Shown here: positions 33,141 through 42,984 of the stretch, piece after piece | Numbering within the stretch: position 1 is the stretch's first letter | Layout of the letters: every line of letters starts with the position of its first letter | From: Paludibacteraceae bacterium | GTDB taxonomy: Bacteria > Bacteroidota > Bacteroidia > Bacteroidales > Paludibacteraceae | Reading direction: 5' to 3' | Assembly (NCBI GenBank): GCA_017961765.1 | Contig: JAGCWQ010000066.1 | Coordinates: forward strand, 1 to 54,584 | Length of the DNA: 54,584 nucleotides | Notes under the pieces: model-generated | What the model saw: only the letters and a program-made list of their open reading frames with translations | Database searches by the model: none | Told to the model about the DNA's origin: nothing | Position numbers and translations under genes: made by a program

Positions 33141-34481
33141 ATGCGGAAAATGAATGAAATTAAAGTTGCAGTGGCAGGAACAGGCTATGTCGGCTTGAGC
33201 ATTGCAACGTTGTTGAGTCAGCATCACCAAGTAACGGCTGTTGACGTGGTTCCTGAAAAAGTGGATTTGATCAATAACCGTAAGTCGCCTATCCAAGACG
33301 ACTACATCGAGAAGTACTTGGCAGAGAAGGATTTGAACTTGACTGCTACGCTTGATGGGGCAAAAGCCTACTCGGATGCGGATTTCGTAGTGATAGCGGC
33401 TCCGACGAATTACGATACGGTAAAGAATTATTTCGACACATCCCATGTGGAGGAGGTGATAGACCTTGTCCTTTCTGTCAATCCGGATGCCGTGATGGTC
33501 ATCAAGAGTACGATCCCAGTGGGTTATACCCGTTCTTTGTATGTGAAATATACGGATCGCTTCCGGAACGATCCTGCTTTGAAAGGCAAAAAATTTAATC
33601 TTCTTTTCTCTCCTGAATTCTTACGTGAGAGCAAGGCGTTGTATGACAACCTTTATCCAAGCCGTATCATTGTCGGTTTCCCAAAGATTTCCAGTCAGTT
33701 GGATAACGTCGAGAACGATGCTATCCGTGAAATAGGAGGGGAGAACTTGGAGGAGGCAGCTCATCTCTTCGCTGCTTTGCTTCAGGAGGGCGCCATCAAG
33801 AAGGATGTGGATACGCTCTTCATGGGCATGAAGGAGGCTGAGGCGGTTAAGTTGTTTGCCAACACTTATCTGGCACTTCGTGTCTCCTATTTCAATGAGT
33901 TGGACACATACGCAGAGGTGAAAGGATTGGATTCCCAAGCTATTATCCAAGGTGTAGGTCTTGACCCTCGTATCGGTAGTCATTACAATAACCCTTCTTT
34001 CGGTTATGGTGGTTATTGCTTGCCAAAGGATACGAAGCAGTTGTTGGCCAACTATCAGGATGTGCCCGAGGATTTGATTCGTGCCATCGTGGACAGTAAC
34101 CGTACCCGTAAGGATTTCATCGCTGACCAAGTTTTGAAGATGGCCGGTTATTATGATTATAACAATCAGTTGGATTATTCTGCACAACATGAGAATGAGT
34201 GCGTCATTGGTGTTTATCGTTTGACGATGAAGAGTAATTCAGACAATTTCCGTCAAAGTTCCATCCAAGGTGTGATGAAACGTATTAAGGCCAAAGGTGC
34301 GACGGTGATCATCTATGAACCTACGTTGGAGGATGGTTCTACCTTCTTCGGAAGCAAGGTGGTTAATAATCTAGAAGAGTTCAAGTCAAAGTCCCAAGCT
34401 ATTCTCGCCAACCGTTTCGACGCTTGTCTTGACGACGTAAAGGCGAAGGTCTATACACGTGATATTTTCCGTAGGGACTAA
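33141..34481 (+). CDS. ugd: UDP-glucose 6-dehydrogenase, 446 aa
   Basis: Oxidises UDP-glucose to UDP-glucuronate in two NAD-dependent steps. GTGYVG near residue 13 is the NAD-binding loop. [21 protein letters not shown] holds the catalytic cysteine near 293 and is nearly the E. coli Ugd sequence, which favours UDP-glucose over GDP-mannose as substrate. Starts at 33141 or 33150 ([10 protein letters not shown]) are both possible. It heads a three-gene sugar-nucleotide unit with manC and an epimerase; the epimerase would use its product. Confidence 0.92.
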   Translation: MRKMNEIKVAVAGTGYVGLSIATLLSQHHQVTAVDVVPEKVDLINNRKSPIQDDYIEKYLAEKDLNLTATLDGAKAYSDADFVVIAAPTNYDTVKNYFDTSHVEEVIDLVLSVNPDAVMVIKSTIPVGYTRSLYVKYTDRFRNDPALKGKKFNLLFSPEFLRESKALYDNLYPSRIIVGFPKISSQLDNVENDAIREIGGENLEEAAHLFAALLQEGAIKKDVDTLFMGMKEAEAVKLFANTYLALRVSYFNELDTYAEVKGLDSQAIIQGVGLDPRIGSHYNNPSFGYGGYCLPKDTKQLLANYQDVPEDLIRAIVDSNRTRKDFIADQVLKMAGYYDYNNQLDYSAQHENECVIGVYRLTMKSNSDNFRQSSIQGVMKRIKAKGATVIIYEPTLEDGSTFFGSKVVNNLEEFKSKSQAILANRFDACLDDVKAKVYTRDIFRRD

Positions 34482-34556
34482 AGGATAGTTTAAGAGTTGA
34501 TGAATAATGGAATCATGATAAAATTCATGCTTCGAAACTAAAAAATCAAGATAGAA

Positions 34557-35870
34557 ATGCAGATAGTTCTGTTGTCAGGAGGTTCGGGTAAAAGGCTTTG
34601 GCCTTTGAGTAACGATGTCCGTTCCAAGCAGTTTATTAAGATATTCAAGAAAGAGGGCGGTGGCTATGAATCGATGGTTCAGCGTGTTTACCGTCAGATT
34701 TGTAAAGTGGACGCCAATGCCAAGGTGACCATTGCCACTTCCAAGAGCCAAGTCAGTGCCATCCATAACCAATTGGGAGGTGCGGTAGGTGTGAGCGTGG
34801 AGCCTTGTCGTCGGGATACGTTCCCTGCTATCGCTTTGGCAACGGCCTATCTTCATGATGTGATGGGTGTGGGTGAGGAGGAGGCCGTTGTGGTTTGTCC
34901 TGTTGATCCCTACGTCGAGGACGACTATTTCGCTGCGATTAAGCAGTTGAGTGATTTGGCTGAAAAGGGTACTGCCAACCTTACGTTGATGGGTATTGAG
35001 CCGACTTATCCGAGTGAAAAATACGGATATATTATTCCGGAAGGAAAAGATTCGATCAGTGCGGTGCGGACATTTAAAGAGAAACCGACGGAGGCAGTTG
35101 CCAAGGAATACATTGCGGAAGGTGCCCTTTGGAATGGCGGCGTGTTTGCCTACAAATTGGGTTATGTCTTGAACCGTGCTCACGAATTGATCGATTTCAT
35201 CGATTATAATGACCTTTTTGCCAAATACGATACACTCACCAAGATCAGTTTCGACTATGCCGTTGTGGAGCATGAGGAGAAGATTGCAGTAATGCGTTTC
35301 AAGGGGCAATGGAAAGATCTCGGAACATGGAACACCTTGGTGGAGGCCATGGAGGAACCAACGATGGGCAAGGCTATCCTTAACGACCAATGTGAAGGAG
35401 TGCATGTCATCAATGAGTTGGATGTTCCTGTGTTATGTATGGGGTTGAAAAACGTCATTGTCAGTGCCAGTGCCGAAGGAATTTTGGTCAGTGACATTGA
35501 GCAGAGCGATGCCATCAAGCCTTTTGTCGATAAAATTGACCAACCCATCATGTTTGCGGAGAAATCGTGGGGCGACTATCGGGTGGTTGATTCGCAGGAA
35601 GGGAGCCTGACGGTTAAATTGAATGTGAAGGCAGGTGCCAAGATGACCTATCATAGCCATGAATCACGCAAGGAGGTTTGGACCATCCTTTCGGGTGAAG
35701 GTGCCGCTTTTGTCGATGGAAAGGAGATTTCTCTCCGTTCGGGAGACGTGCTTTCTATCCCTGAAAATGCAAAACATACGTTGGTGGCCAAGACAGATAT
35801 CTCTCTGTTGGAGGTGCAGGTCGGAACCATCAAGGTGAAGGATAAAAGCAAATTCGAATTTGATTTCTAA
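34557..35870 (+). CDS. manC: Mannose-1-phosphate guanylyltransferase with cupin domain, 437 aa
   Basis: Makes GDP-mannose from mannose-1-phosphate and GTP. The nucleotidyltransferase signature LSGGSGKRLWPLSN is at residues 5-18, followed by CPVDPYVED near 118 and EKYGYIIPE near 155. The C-terminal ~100 residues are a cupin (MTYHSHESRKEVWTILSGEG), the part that in some members isomerises mannose-6-phosphate. It is somewhat shorter than the classical 470-residue ManC. Second gene of the unit; GDP-mannose may feed more than one glycan. Confidence 0.9.
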   Translation: MQIVLLSGGSGKRLWPLSNDVRSKQFIKIFKKEGGGYESMVQRVYRQICKVDANAKVTIATSKSQVSAIHNQLGGAVGVSVEPCRRDTFPAIALATAYLHDVMGVGEEEAVVVCPVDPYVEDDYFAAIKQLSDLAEKGTANLTLMGIEPTYPSEKYGYIIPEGKDSISAVRTFKEKPTEAVAKEYIAEGALWNGGVFAYKLGYVLNRAHELIDFIDYNDLFAKYDTLTKISFDYAVVEHEEKIAVMRFKGQWKDLGTWNTLVEAMEEPTMGKAILNDQCEGVHVINELDVPVLCMGLKNVIVSASAEGILVSDIEQSDAIKPFVDKIDQPIMFAEKSWGDYRVVDSQEGSLTVKLNVKAGAKMTYHSHESRKEVWTILSGEGAAFVDGKEISLRSGDVLSIPENAKHTLVAKTDISLLEVQVGTIKVKDKSKFEFDF

Positions 35871-35884
35871 TCTAACGGAAGATT

Positions 35885-36946
35885 ATGCTATCAGAAAACA
35901 TATCACTTGCAGGAAAAACCGTTTTGGTGACGGGAGCTGCAGGTTTCATTGGCAGCAACCTCGTGAAACGTCTGTTCCGTGAGGTTCCCGGTATTAAGGT
36001 GGTCGGGATCGACAGCATTACTGACTATTACGATGTGAACATCAAGCATGGGCGCTTGCGTGAAATTGAGGCGCTGGGGCGCGATTGGACTTTTGTCCGT
36101 GCTTCAATCGCCGATAAACAGGTGATAGAGCAGCTCTTCTCGGACTATCACTTCTCTGTGGTGGTCAATCTGGCAGCCCAAGCGGGTGTCCGTTACAGCA
36201 TTACCAATCCGGATGCCTACATCGAGTCCAATTTGATAGGTTTCTATAATATTTTGGAGGCTTGTCGCCATCATGAGGTGGAGCATCTCGTCTATGCCTC
36301 TTCCAGTTCTGTTTATGGATCGAATAAAAAGGTGCCTTATTCCACGGAGGATAAGGTGGACAATCCGGTTTCCCTCTATGCGGCTACCAAGAAGAGCAAT
36401 GAGTTGATGGCTCATGCATACAGCAAGTTGTACAATATTCCGAGCACGGGTCTCCGATTTTTTACGGTCTATGGGCCTGCGGGTCGTCCTGATATGGCCT
36501 ATTTCGGTTTTACAGACAAGCTTAGGGCAGGTAAGACCATCCAAATTTTCAACTACGGAAATTGTAAGCGTGATTTCACCTATGTAGATGACATCGTGGA
36601 AGGTGTTGTCCGGGTGATGCGCCATGCGCCGGAAAAGAAGGTGGGGGAAGACGGCTTACCCGTTCCTCCTTATAAAGTCTATAACATCGGTAACAACAGT
36701 CCGGAGAATTTACTCGATTTCGTGACGATTCTTCAAGAGGAACTTATCCGTGCGAAAGTCTTACCTTCGGATTATGATTTTGAGGCACACAAGCAGTTGG
36801 TTCCTATGCAACCGGGTGACGTCCCTGTTACCTATGCCGATACGACTGCACTTGAACAAGATTTTGGTTTCAAACCAAGCACCCCTTTGCGAATCGGACT
36901 TCGTAAATTTGCAGAGTGGTATGCGGGGTATTATGGGGAAAAGTGA
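35885..36946 (+). CDS. NAD-dependent epimerase, probably UDP-glucuronate 4-epimerase, 353 aa
   Basis: Extended SDR: VLVTGAAGFIGSNLVKRL near residue 13-30, the catalytic serine in ASSSSVYG near 140 and the Y-x3-K motif in LYAATKKSNE near 163. The segments IDSITDYYDVNIKHGRL and GLRFFTVYGPAGRPDMAYFGFTDKL are those of UDP-glucuronate 4-epimerases rather than plain GalE. With ugd two genes upstream, the expected product is UDP-galacturonate. It ends the unit at a strong terminator. Confidence 0.9.
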   Translation: MLSENISLAGKTVLVTGAAGFIGSNLVKRLFREVPGIKVVGIDSITDYYDVNIKHGRLREIEALGRDWTFVRASIADKQVIEQLFSDYHFSVVVNLAAQAGVRYSITNPDAYIESNLIGFYNILEACRHHEVEHLVYASSSSVYGSNKKVPYSTEDKVDNPVSLYAATKKSNELMAHAYSKLYNIPSTGLRFFTVYGPAGRPDMAYFGFTDKLRAGKTIQIFNYGNCKRDFTYVDDIVEGVVRVMRHAPEKKVGEDGLPVPPYKVYNIGNNSPENLLDFVTILQEELIRAKVLPSDYDFEAHKQLVPMQPGDVPVTYADTTALEQDFGFKPSTPLRIGLRKFAEWYAGYYGEK

Positions 36947-36956
36947 AATATATGTT

Positions 36957-36992
36957 AAAGGCTGTTTCGATTCATTCGAAACAGCCTTTTTT
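36957..36992 (+). terminator. Rho-independent terminator after the epimerase gene
   Basis: AAAGGCTGTTTCGA pairs perfectly with TCGAAACAGCCTTT around a five-base loop, with T following. It separates the sugar-nucleotide unit from the AT-rich polysaccharide operon. Confidence 0.93.
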
Positions 36993-37045
36993 ATTCCTAC
37001 CTGTCGAAAATCGAGTATTCCAAATCAAAAGTCCTATTTATTCTT

Positions 37046-37053
37046 TAACTTTG
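37046..37053 (+). promoter_or_regulatory. Putative -7 box for the polysaccharide operon
   Basis: TAACTTTG matches TAnnTTTG, giving a leader of about 155 bases before glf. The leader contains the 32-bp repeat at 37174-37205. No -33 match is seen. No other site in the 223-base gap is convincing. Confidence 0.4.
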
Positions 37054-37173
37054 CATTCCGATAGATTTATTCTTAACATATTGGAATTGATTTTAGTGAA
37101 CCCTTTTGTATATCCTTTCTGATTTTGATGATTTGATATCCTTAATTGAATCATTCCAATTTCCATTTTTTAA

Positions 37174-37205
37174 GTTGGTCCGATTGTGGCTAACAAGGGC
37201 GAAGC
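37174..37205 (+). repeat. 32-bp direct repeat, left copy, before glf
   Basis: GTTGGTCCGATTGTGGCTAA followed by CAAGGGCGAAGC, repeated at 53606-53637 with one mismatch in the same orientation. Some similarity extends upstream (ATTTCCA, then a T-run). The part CTAACAAGGGCGAAGC is also reminiscent of the A/B/C repeat core (CTAACAGGGAAGGC). It ends 11 bases before the first codon of glf. Confidence 0.75.
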
Positions 37206-37215
37206 TTTCTAAATT

Positions 37216-38439
37216 ATGTCTTTTTATGATTACCTTATAGTTGGTTCTGGTTTATATGGAGCTACATTTGCATATAGAGCTAAACTATTAGGTAAGAGGG
37301 TGTTAGTGATTGATAAAAGGTCTCAGTTAGGGGGAAATTTATATTGTCAGACTATAGACGGGAAGTCTGGACAAATTAAGCACAACGATGATTATGTTGA
37401 GTGTCCAATTCACATTCATCAATATGGTCCCCATATCTTTCATACTAGTAATGTGAGCGTATGGAATTTTGTCAATTCGATAGTCCCTTTCAATAGATTT
37501 ATCAATTGTCCGATAGCTAATTACAAAGGCGAATTATATAATTTGCCATTCAATATGAATACATTTAATCGGATTTGGCCAGATGTTCTTACTCCTATTC
37601 AGGCTACAACTCGTATAGAGGAGCAAAAAGCATTGGCGTTGAATGCACTTAATGAGAAGGCTCCCCAGAATTTGGAAGAGCAAGCCTTATCTCTTGTCGG
37701 AAAGGATATATATGAGAAATTGATCAAAGAATATACGGAGAAGCAATGGGGAAGGCAATGCAAGGATTTGCCACCATCTATAATTAACCGTCTGCCAGTC
37801 CGCATGGTCTATGACAATAATTATTTCAATGATTGTTACCAAGGAATACCAGAAGGGGGCTATAACAAGCTGATTGACGGTCTTCTTAAGGATGTTGACT
37901 CCATGACAAATTGTGACTTCTTTCGTGATGGATTGAAATTTGAAAATAATTATTGTAAATTAGATCCAACCTCTTGTTTAAAAGATACTTGGAGAACAAT
38001 TGCGGATAAATTGGTATATACAGGTCCCATTGATCAGTATTTTGATTATTCATTAGGAAAGCTTGAATGGAGAAGTGTTGTTTTCAAAACACGCGTCGAA
38101 GATACTCCAAATTATCAAGGTAGCGCAGTAGTGAATTATACAAGCCATGAGGTACCTTATACTCGAGTTATAGAGCATAAGCATTTTGAAATGTTTGGCC
38201 AAGACGTTTATGATTGCCCGAAAACTGTTGTCAGCGAAGAGTATCCGGTAGAATATAAAGAAGGGATGGAACCTTATTATCCCGTTAATGACGTTCGTAA
38301 TGATGAGATGGCAGAGGCCTATCATCGACTTGCATTTAGAGAAGCCAATCGAGTGATCTTTGGAGGAAGGTTAGCTCAATATCAATATCTAGATATGGCA
38401 CCTATAATAGAGCAAGTCTTTGCTTTGGAAGATATATAG
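37216..38439 (+). CDS. glf: UDP-galactopyranose mutase, 407 aa
   Basis: Flavoenzyme converting UDP-galactopyranose to UDP-galactofuranose. The FAD-binding start YDYLIVGSGLYGATFAY is at residues 4-20. GGNLYCQ, the HIHQYGPHIFHTSN loop and YTEKQWGRQCKDLP (near 175) are Glf hallmarks. The end RLAQYQYLDMAPIIEQV is also typical. Length is slightly above the usual 370-390. As first gene of the operon it predicts that the polymer contains Galf. Confidence 0.95.
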   Translation: MSFYDYLIVGSGLYGATFAYRAKLLGKRVLVIDKRSQLGGNLYCQTIDGKSGQIKHNDDYVECPIHIHQYGPHIFHTSNVSVWNFVNSIVPFNRFINCPIANYKGELYNLPFNMNTFNRIWPDVLTPIQATTRIEEQKALALNALNEKAPQNLEEQALSLVGKDIYEKLIKEYTEKQWGRQCKDLPPSIINRLPVRMVYDNNYFNDCYQGIPEGGYNKLIDGLLKDVDSMTNCDFFRDGLKFENNYCKLDPTSCLKDTWRTIADKLVYTGPIDQYFDYSLGKLEWRSVVFKTRVEDTPNYQGSAVVNYTSHEVPYTRVIEHKHFEMFGQDVYDCPKTVVSEEYPVEYKEGMEPYYPVNDVRNDEMAEAYHRLAFREANRVIFGGRLAQYQYLDMAPIIEQVFALEDI

Positions 38440-38442
38440 TCT

Positions 38443-39288
38443 ATGAGTAAAGTTAAAATTTTTGTAGTATGTCATAAAGAGGCCGAAGTGCCTAATGATG
38501 ATGTCTATACGCCTATTCATGTGGGGAAAGCTAAGTCTGATCTGAATTTTGGCTTTATCGGGGACAATACGGGCGACAATATCAGTGAAAAGAATAGCAC
38601 ATATTGTGAAATGACTGCCCATTATTGGGTATGGAAAAACGTACGGAAGGAAGATGCTGCATATGTGGGTTTTTGTCACTATCGTCGTTTCTTTCTTCAG
38701 AAATTCACGGAGGAAAATATAGATGGATTTTTTGCCGATGGAACGGATGTGATTCTGTCTTCGCCCGTTTATTACGGATGTAGAATTCAGCATAAACTGC
38801 TTTTATATATTAGTGCAGATGATTATGCCATTCTTCATGCTGTTATCAAAAAAATATGTCCTGATTATTTGCCAACCATGAATAAGTATCTTATGGGAGT
38901 ACTGGACAATCCATATAATATGCTTATCTGTCGAAAAGAGACATTTGATGATTATTGTACTTGGATGTTTTCAATTCTTGATGAGTGTGAAAAAAATATT
39001 CGGTTATCTCCTTATTCAAGGGCTAGAAGAGTAATGGGCTATATAGCAGAGTTTTTAACTCCTATCTATTTCATGAAAAATAGGTGTAAGATAAAAATGA
39101 TGGATACGGTTTGTTATAGCGATGCTGGCATTTTATATAGGCGCTTGACAATGGGGATGCGCTTTTATGCCATGATAAATGATTTCATTGTGTCATGCCG
39201 ACATTTATCTCCTTATATGATAGTTCATGCACATAGGTATGGATTGAGGGATGATGGTGTAGAGATTTATAAAAACGAAAACAAGTAG
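38443..39288 (+). CDS. DUF4422 glycosyltransferase, 281 aa
   Basis: The family pattern is clear: KIFVVCHKEAEVP at the start, then GDNTGDNISEKNSTYCEMTAHYWVWKN and YVGFCHYRRFF near residue 75. DUF4422 proteins occur in capsule and exopolysaccharide loci and are assumed to be GT-A-like transferases, with donor and acceptor not predictable. It starts three bases after the glf stop and ends two bases before the flippase gene. Confidence 0.85.
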   Translation: MSKVKIFVVCHKEAEVPNDDVYTPIHVGKAKSDLNFGFIGDNTGDNISEKNSTYCEMTAHYWVWKNVRKEDAAYVGFCHYRRFFLQKFTEENIDGFFADGTDVILSSPVYYGCRIQHKLLLYISADDYAILHAVIKKICPDYLPTMNKYLMGVLDNPYNMLICRKETFDDYCTWMFSILDECEKNIRLSPYSRARRVMGYIAEFLTPIYFMKNRCKIKMMDTVCYSDAGILYRRLTMGMRFYAMINDFIVSCRHLSPYMIVHAHRYGLRDDGVEIYKNENK

Positions 39289-39289
39289 G

Positions 39290-40732
39290 ATGTCGTCTGT
39301 AAAAGAGGATACACTAAAGGGTGTGAAATGGACAGCCATAGAGAGATTTGGCGCTCAAGGCATCCATTTTTTACTGGGGTTGATTATGGCTAGATTACTT
39401 ACTCCGGAAGATTATGGAACGGTAGGTTTGCTGGCTATTTTCATCGCTATATCACAGACGTTCATAGATAGTGGCTTTAGCAATGCTCTTATACGAAAGC
39501 CAGAACATACGGAGGAGGATTTCTGTACGGCGTTATATTTTAACATAGTAGTCTCCATTTTATGTTATGTCGTGCTTTTCTTTATGGCTCCTTATGTCGG
39601 AGATTTTTTCCATATGCCGATTTTGTGCTCGATCCTTAGAGTGCAATCTATTACATTGGTGATTAATTCTTTAATGAGCGTTCAAGTCTCAAAGCTTACA
39701 ATAGCGTTAGATTTTAGAGGCTTAGCCAAGCGGACGTTATATACAAGTGTTTTTGCTGGGCTGATAGGTATTTATTTAGCATATATTGGCTGGGGTGTTT
39801 GGTCTCTTGTTGCACAAACTGTAATTGCAAGTTTATCTAATTTATTATTTATTTGGATATATTGTCGTTGGATTCCTCGAAAAGGGTTTTCTTTCCAATC
39901 GTTTCACTATCTTTTCTCTTATGGGAGTAAATTACTGGCTTCTGGTTTGTTGCATACCGTTTATACTCAATTGACACCATTGATTATAGGTCGATATTAT
40001 ACTTCAAAAGAATTAGGTGAGTATAGTCGGGGATCTCAATTGGCATCCTATCCTGCGGATATAACCACTGGCATTTTAGGAAAAGTGACGTTTCCAATTT
40101 TAGCCAAACTACAGAACGATGCAGAGAGACTAATATCTGTATATAGAAAGTATATTTGTATCACGTCGATGGTCATCTTTTTTGGTTGTATGCTTTTGTG
40201 TGCAGTTGCTAAACCTTTGGTAAATATTTTATTGACAGAAAAGTGGGCTAATTGTGTGATATTTTTGCAATTATTTTGTTTTGGGGCGATGTTTGACCAT
40301 ATATCCAAGTTGAACCTCAATTTATTGCAAGTAATTGGGAGAAGCGATTTGTTTTTTCGGTTAGAGGTGATAAAGAAAACCATATCAATAGCTATTTTAT
40401 TGATTTCTGTTCCTTATGGCGTTTTGGCTATTTGTATATCAAAAATCATCTATGTCCAGATTGCTATCTTTATAAATACATACTATACGGGAAAGTTATT
40501 TAATCTTGGGTATTTGCAGCAGGTAAGAGATTTTTCGGGGTTCTTGATAAAGTCAATTATAGCTTGTGTGCCTGCTTTTTTGTTGACATACCTTCATTGG
40601 GCGGATTGGTTGACGATAGTAGTTGGCGTGTGCTCTGCTGTCTTAATCTATTGGCTTATCCTTAGAAGTAATAAATATTGGAAAGAGATAGAGAGTCTTA
40701 TTAGGAAGCGATATAGTTTTAACTTGAAGTGA
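39290..40732 (+). CDS. Wzx-type polysaccharide flippase, 480 aa
   Basis: Moves undecaprenyl-linked repeat units across the inner membrane. Twelve to fourteen membrane helices are visible. The N-terminus VKWTAIERFGAQGIHFLLGLIMARLLTPEDYGTVGLLAIF is that of the MOP/polysaccharide-synthesis flippases of the WzxC/TuaB subgroup. TuaB belongs to teichuronic acid loci, but the relationship does not define the substrate. The stop overlaps the next gene's first codon by one base. Confidence 0.92.
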   Translation: MSSVKEDTLKGVKWTAIERFGAQGIHFLLGLIMARLLTPEDYGTVGLLAIFIAISQTFIDSGFSNALIRKPEHTEEDFCTALYFNIVVSILCYVVLFFMAPYVGDFFHMPILCSILRVQSITLVINSLMSVQVSKLTIALDFRGLAKRTLYTSVFAGLIGIYLAYIGWGVWSLVAQTVIASLSNLLFIWIYCRWIPRKGFSFQSFHYLFSYGSKLLASGLLHTVYTQLTPLIIGRYYTSKELGEYSRGSQLASYPADITTGILGKVTFPILAKLQNDAERLISVYRKYICITSMVIFFGCMLLCAVAKPLVNILLTEKWANCVIFLQLFCFGAMFDHISKLNLNLLQVIGRSDLFFRLEVIKKTISIAILLISVPYGVLAICISKIIYVQIAIFINTYYTGKLFNLGYLQQVRDFSGFLIKSIIACVPAFLLTYLHWADWLTIVVGVCSAVLIYWLILRSNKYWKEIESLIRKRYSFNLK

Positions 40733-41991
40733 TGGATATTCAGAGATTATATGATATCATGCAATGGTTTACGGCTCATTTGATGAGTCTTTATTGCAAG
40801 TTGGTGATTTATCCTCTACGTTGTCATACTCAAAAAAAGAAGATAGCGGCAATCCGAGGAAAGGAGAAAATAAAGATCTTGTTCATAGTCATTGATTTAA
40901 GTGAGTGGAAGACGGAAAGTTTATATGAGCGGATGCTTACCCATCCTCGTTTTGAGCCTGTTTTGGGGTTGACAATGTCAATGGAATCGCCATGGGAAAA
41001 AGAAAAATTCAAGAGTTATTTGGAAAGTAAGAAGTATGAATATATCGATTTGGATCTTATGCCTGAGGCTATCAATAAAATAGATCCAGATATTATTTTT
41101 TATCAAAAACCATACTCTGTCAATTATTTTCCGAGGTATGACTATGTGCATAATTTGAATAGGATTTTTTGTTATTGCCCATATTCAATAAACACGATTG
41201 ATGAGAGTTGGGTATTCCATCACGCTATGGCTCATTATTCTTGGCAATACTATTATAACAACGACCTTTCTATGCGGTCTGCACAAATCCATTTTCCTTC
41301 GTTTACGAAAAATTTGGTGGTGACGGGCTTGCCGATTAACGATAATTTATTGCAAGACAAACAGTCATATCCTGATCCATGGAGGACTGTGGAGAATAAA
41401 AGGAAGCGTATCATATATGCCCCTCATCATACGATTGGAGATTTGCATATGGATGGCATTGCTTATTCAACTTTTCTTACTTATTCGGATTTTATGCTTA
41501 ATATGGCAGATAAATACAAAGATCAAATACAATGGGCATTTAAACCGCACCCGTGTTTGAAAAAAAGGCTCTATCAAGTGTGGGGAGAAGAGAAGACGGA
41601 TACCTATTATCAAAAATGGGCTGATTTGGAGAATACCCAGTTGGAAACGGGCGAATATGTGGGGCTTTTTATGCATTCGGATGCTATGATTCACGATTGT
41701 GCTTCTTTTACAATAGAATATCATTATACTCAAAACCCGGTGTTGTATCTGGTGAGGGATGAAAAGCATACGGACAATCTGAACGATTTTGCGAAGCGTG
41801 CTTTTGATCTGCATTATAAAGCAAGGAACCAGCAAGATATTGAGAAGTTTATTAATGATGTTATTGCTGGTAATGATGAAATGAAGGCGGAGCGCAAGAA
41901 GTTTTATCAAGAGTGTTTGTTGCCTCCTCATGGCAAGAGTGCAAGCGATAATATCATTAATGCGATATTGGGAGAAGAAGAGTATAAATAG
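40732..41991 (+). CDS. CDP-glycerol glycerophosphotransferase-like protein, 419 aa
   Basis: The C-terminal half resembles the TagB/TagF fold (PF04464). RIIYAPHHTIG has H232-H233, WAFKPHP follows near residue 266, and SDAMIHDCASFTIEYHYTQNPVLYLV has H321-D322 where TagF relatives have the TDYSS-type motif. Members transfer polyol phosphate from CDP-polyol to a glycan. A hydrophobic segment near the N-terminus could attach it to the membrane. It is more divergent than the second member at 47071. An ATG at 40732 overlaps the flippase stop. Confidence 0.75.
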   Translation: MDIQRLYDIMQWFTAHLMSLYCKLVIYPLRCHTQKKKIAAIRGKEKIKILFIVIDLSEWKTESLYERMLTHPRFEPVLGLTMSMESPWEKEKFKSYLESKKYEYIDLDLMPEAINKIDPDIIFYQKPYSVNYFPRYDYVHNLNRIFCYCPYSINTIDESWVFHHAMAHYSWQYYYNNDLSMRSAQIHFPSFTKNLVVTGLPINDNLLQDKQSYPDPWRTVENKRKRIIYAPHHTIGDLHMDGIAYSTFLTYSDFMLNMADKYKDQIQWAFKPHPCLKKRLYQVWGEEKTDTYYQKWADLENTQLETGEYVGLFMHSDAMIHDCASFTIEYHYTQNPVLYLVRDEKHTDNLNDFAKRAFDLHYKARNQQDIEKFINDVIAGNDEMKAERKKFYQECLLPPHGKSASDNIINAILGEEEYK

Positions 41992-42005
41992 TAATTTTGT
42001 GTGTT

Positions 42006-42968
42006 GTGGCAGCTGTTCGTGATTTGAAAATTGATGGATTGAAAATCCTTATGATTTTCTTCGTTGTCTTGGGTCATATGGGAGGCTATGATGATTATGG
42101 AATAGGTTCGCATGGAATTATTTATTCATTTCACATGCCAGTATTTATATTCTTGTCTGGTTATTTTACATCGCAAAAGACAAGTGAGGAGAAGCAAGTC
42201 AGTTGGATAAAGCAAACTGTCGTGATATATTTAATTGCGCAGATAGCTCATGTTATTTTGGAAATATTGTTGAAGTATGTGGCGTGCCAAATAAAACAAT
42301 TGCCTTTTGATTATTCTTTTGATCTTATTGATATCTTCTTTTTCCCAAGATACGCGTTGTGGTATTTGTTGTGTCTTATATATTGGAGAATAGCAATATG
42401 GAAAATTTCTGATAAAATAGATGATAATATTTTATTGATTAGCTCTTTTGTTCTGGTTCTCGTGGCAGGATTTGTTCCGATTGATCATACTTTTTCTTTT
42501 CAGAGAACATTCTCTTTCTTGCCTTTTTTTGTCTTAGGTGTTATGTTTAGAAAAAGAAATTGGATGGCACAGCTGGAGAAGGTTCCGATGCACTATGCTA
42601 TAATTGGATTACTGGTAGGCTTGGCTTTATCTAAAACATTACCTACTTATCTGCCCAAAATCCATTATGAGAATTGGCAGGATCCATTAATTAGAATTTG
42701 TCAAACAATGTTAGGTATATATTTATGTTTGCTTATTCTTAGAATTTCTAGAATAAGAGAAATGAAGGGACTCTCAAAATATGGTGCATATACTTTGTGG
42801 GTTTATATAGGACACACTTTTTTAATTGTGATAGGGGCCTATGCTTTCCCATTTTTGAATATAGAACTGAACATTTTCTCTGCAGCTGGTTTGTCGATTT
42901 TGTATTGTTCGCTATTTGTGGCGATGGCCAAACTCTATGAGTCGATAACGATAAAGTCGCAGGAGTAA
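42006..42968 (+). CDS. Acyltransferase-3 family membrane protein, 320 aa
   Basis: Integral membrane O-acyltransferase of the OafA/WecH type. The opening RDLKIDGLKILMIFFVVLGHMGG carries the conserved H. FHMPVFIFLSGYF near residue 45 is the second motif, and about ten helices follow. It probably acetylates the polysaccharide. The start is uncertain: a TTG at 41997 or a GTG at 42006, with no ATG at the right place. The gene is strongly AT-rich. Confidence 0.88.
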   Translation: MAAVRDLKIDGLKILMIFFVVLGHMGGYDDYGIGSHGIIYSFHMPVFIFLSGYFTSQKTSEEKQVSWIKQTVVIYLIAQIAHVILEILLKYVACQIKQLPFDYSFDLIDIFFFPRYALWYLLCLIYWRIAIWKISDKIDDNILLISSFVLVLVAGFVPIDHTFSFQRTFSFLPFFVLGVMFRKRNWMAQLEKVPMHYAIIGLLVGLALSKTLPTYLPKIHYENWQDPLIRICQTMLGIYLCLLILRISRIREMKGLSKYGAYTLWVYIGHTFLIVIGAYAFPFLNIELNIFSAAGLSILYCSLFVAMAKLYESITIKSQE

Positions 42969-42984
42969 TATTATTGGGGCAAAT

